A stretch of 54,280 nt of DNA, from NCBI RefSeq assembly GCF_005876855.1, contig NZ_QLAE01000033.1, positions 1 through 54,280 on the forward strand, written 5' to 3'. The notes below the pieces were generated by a model. It had not been told where the DNA came from and made no database searches. It was given only the letters and a program-made list of their open reading frames with translations. Numbering within the stretch: the first letter of the stretch is position 1; each line of letters opens with the position of its first letter. Position numbers and translations under genes: made by a program. This DNA comes from Stutzerimonas nosocomialis. Its GTDB lineage: Bacteria > Pseudomonadota > Gammaproteobacteria > Pseudomonadales > Pseudomonadaceae. Shown one piece after another: positions 53,322 through 54,280 of the stretch.

Positions 53322-54209
53322 ATGAAAAGACCTTCCTGGAGTGACCTTAACGCGCTGGGCGAGATCATTGCCCGGCGCAGCTTTCGCGAAGCGGCCGATG
53401 CGCTGGGCGTTACCCGCTCCTCGCTCAGCCATACGGTTCGCGCCATGGAGCGGGACCTCGGGGTGCGCCTGCTGCATCGGACGACCCGCAGCGTGTCGCC
53501 CACGCCCGAGGGCGAACGCCTGATCACCCGTGCGCTGCCGCTCATGAGCGCGCTGGACGAAGTGCTGTCCGACCTTGCGCCGTCGGCCGAGCAGTTGCGC
53601 GGGGTGCTGCGCATCAACGGCAACGAAGGAGGGATCCGCTACCTGCTGTCCACCGTGGTGCCCCGGTTCGTCGAACGGTATCCACAGGTGGAGCTGGACC
53701 TGGTCACCGACGGCGCCCTGGTGGACATCATCGAGCGAGGCTTCGATGCCGGCGTTCGCCTGACCGAGGCGGTGCCGCGCGACATGGTGGCGGTGCCCCT
53801 GGGGCCTGCGTTGCGGTTTCTCGCGGTGGCCTCGCCCAGGTATCTGGCAGGGCATCCCGAAATAACCGAACCGCAAGCGCTTCACCGCCACCGCTGCATT
53901 CGCCAGCGGCTGCCCAGCGGCAAGCGCTACCGCTGGGAATTCGCCCGCGACGGCAAAGCCGTGTCGGTCGATGTACCGGGCCAGCTGACCCTCGACAACA
54001 GCACGCTGATGGTCGAGGCGGCCATCGACGGCCTGGGAATCGCCTACGTCCCCGAGCCCTATGCGCAGGCTGCGATCGCCGAGGGCCGCCTGGTCGCGGT
54101 CTTGCTGGACTGGTGTCCTGTCGAGCCGGGACTGGCGCTTTACTACTCGGGGCACCGACAGGTGCCGGCGGCGCTGCGTGCCTTCATCGACATGCTGAAG
54201 GCCGTCTGA
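53322..54209 (+). CDS. LysR-family transcriptional regulator
   Basis: Protein of 295 aa. The HTH RRSFREAADALGVTRSSLSHTVRAMERDLGVRLLHRTTRSV is followed by an effector domain of the CrgA/AaeR-like subgroup (LRINGNEGGIRYLL, DAGVRLTEAVPRDMVAVPLG). It is divergent from the SDR/lipocalin genes across a 101-bp gap, the classical LysR arrangement. The remaining 71 bases of the window hold no gene. Confidence 0.9.
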   Translation: MKRPSWSDLNALGEIIARRSFREAADALGVTRSSLSHTVRAMERDLGVRLLHRTTRSVSPTPEGERLITRALPLMSALDEVLSDLAPSAEQLRGVLRINGNEGGIRYLLSTVVPRFVERYPQVELDLVTDGALVDIIERGFDAGVRLTEAVPRDMVAVPLGPALRFLAVASPRYLAGHPEITEPQALHRHRCIRQRLPSGKRYRWEFARDGKAVSVDVPGQLTLDNSTLMVEAAIDGLGIAYVPEPYAQAAIAEGRLVAVLLDWCPVEPGLALYYSGHRQVPAALRAFIDMLKAV

Positions 54210-54280
54210 GCAGAGTTTCCGTCGCTTCCCGTTCTCATTGCGCCGCCAACATGAGCGCCGAGTCGCCGCGGCCTGCTAGG

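Overview
The window is GC-rich chromosomal DNA of a Pseudomonas-type gammaproteobacterium. The evidence is the OprD-type porins, the Pseudomonas-style REP palindromes (GTAGGGTGGATC... and GGGAGCGGTCTTGACCGCGAA types), the arsRBC order, and integron attC sites of the kind described from P. stutzeri, P. alcaligenes and P. mendocina relatives. I infer a member of that part of Pseudomonas sensu lato. The sequence does not settle the species. I saw no tRNA, rRNA or CRISPR array.

Layout. (1) 1-5.9 kb: a sulfonate/taurine-type operon with a TauD-like dioxygenase, an ABC transporter and two paralogous binding proteins; the tail of the second binding-protein gene is tandemly repeated together with a REP palindrome. 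(2) 5.9-11.5 kb: an ExoD-like protein, then a minus-strand operon of a FAD/Rieske oxidoreductase, a PfkB sugar kinase and a GH65 enzyme. (3) 11.8-14.7 kb: glutaredoxin 2 and an arsR-arsB-arsC operon with a 20-bp palindromic operator. (4) 14.9-16.9 kb: a NIT-domain chemoreceptor. (5) 17.1-21.6 kb: an AT-rich integron cassette array with no integrase gene in the window (CALIN-like). Its cassettes encode a lipoprotein, an Abi-alpha/DUF4393 protein, a HEPN-like protein and a DUF1493 protein. An IS1111-group element sits inside one attC, followed by a truncated cassette gene, a decayed attC and short dispersed repeats.

(6) 21.7-27.8 kb: a GNAT enzyme, a frameshifted curlin-repeat gene, a CCAG tetranucleotide tract, then a Rieske oxygenase, an orphan binding protein and an OprD porin. 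(7) 27.8-36.4 kb: GH15 glucoamylase/trehalase and an SDR glucose-dehydrogenase-like enzyme, two large sensor kinases and an FMN reductase. (8) 36.8-50.3 kb: a tricarboxylate-like catabolic locus. It holds a decayed copy of a CitMHS transporter start, an OprD porin, a lipase-like enzyme, a citrate-synthase-fold protein with an N-terminal HTH, a MipA outer-membrane protein, CitMHS, a D-2-hydroxyacid dehydrogenase, an AtuA/DUF1446 protein, a DUF4387 protein and an MmgE/PrpD protein, then an EamA/LysR pair. (9) 50.4-54.2 kb: a quinone reductase/TetR pair and an SDR, lipocalin and LysR group.

The most interesting point is the HTH-citrate synthase protein at 40549-41757. It is transcribed divergently from the transporter/catabolic genes and has lost the catalytic histidine of the usual HGG loop, and the catalytic aspartate is a glutamate. 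It may be a ligand-sensing transcription factor built on an enzyme fold, controlling an uncharacterised organic-acid pathway. Second is the defence-like content of the integrase-less cassette array, together with an IS whose transposase stop codon appears to be supplied by its attC target.
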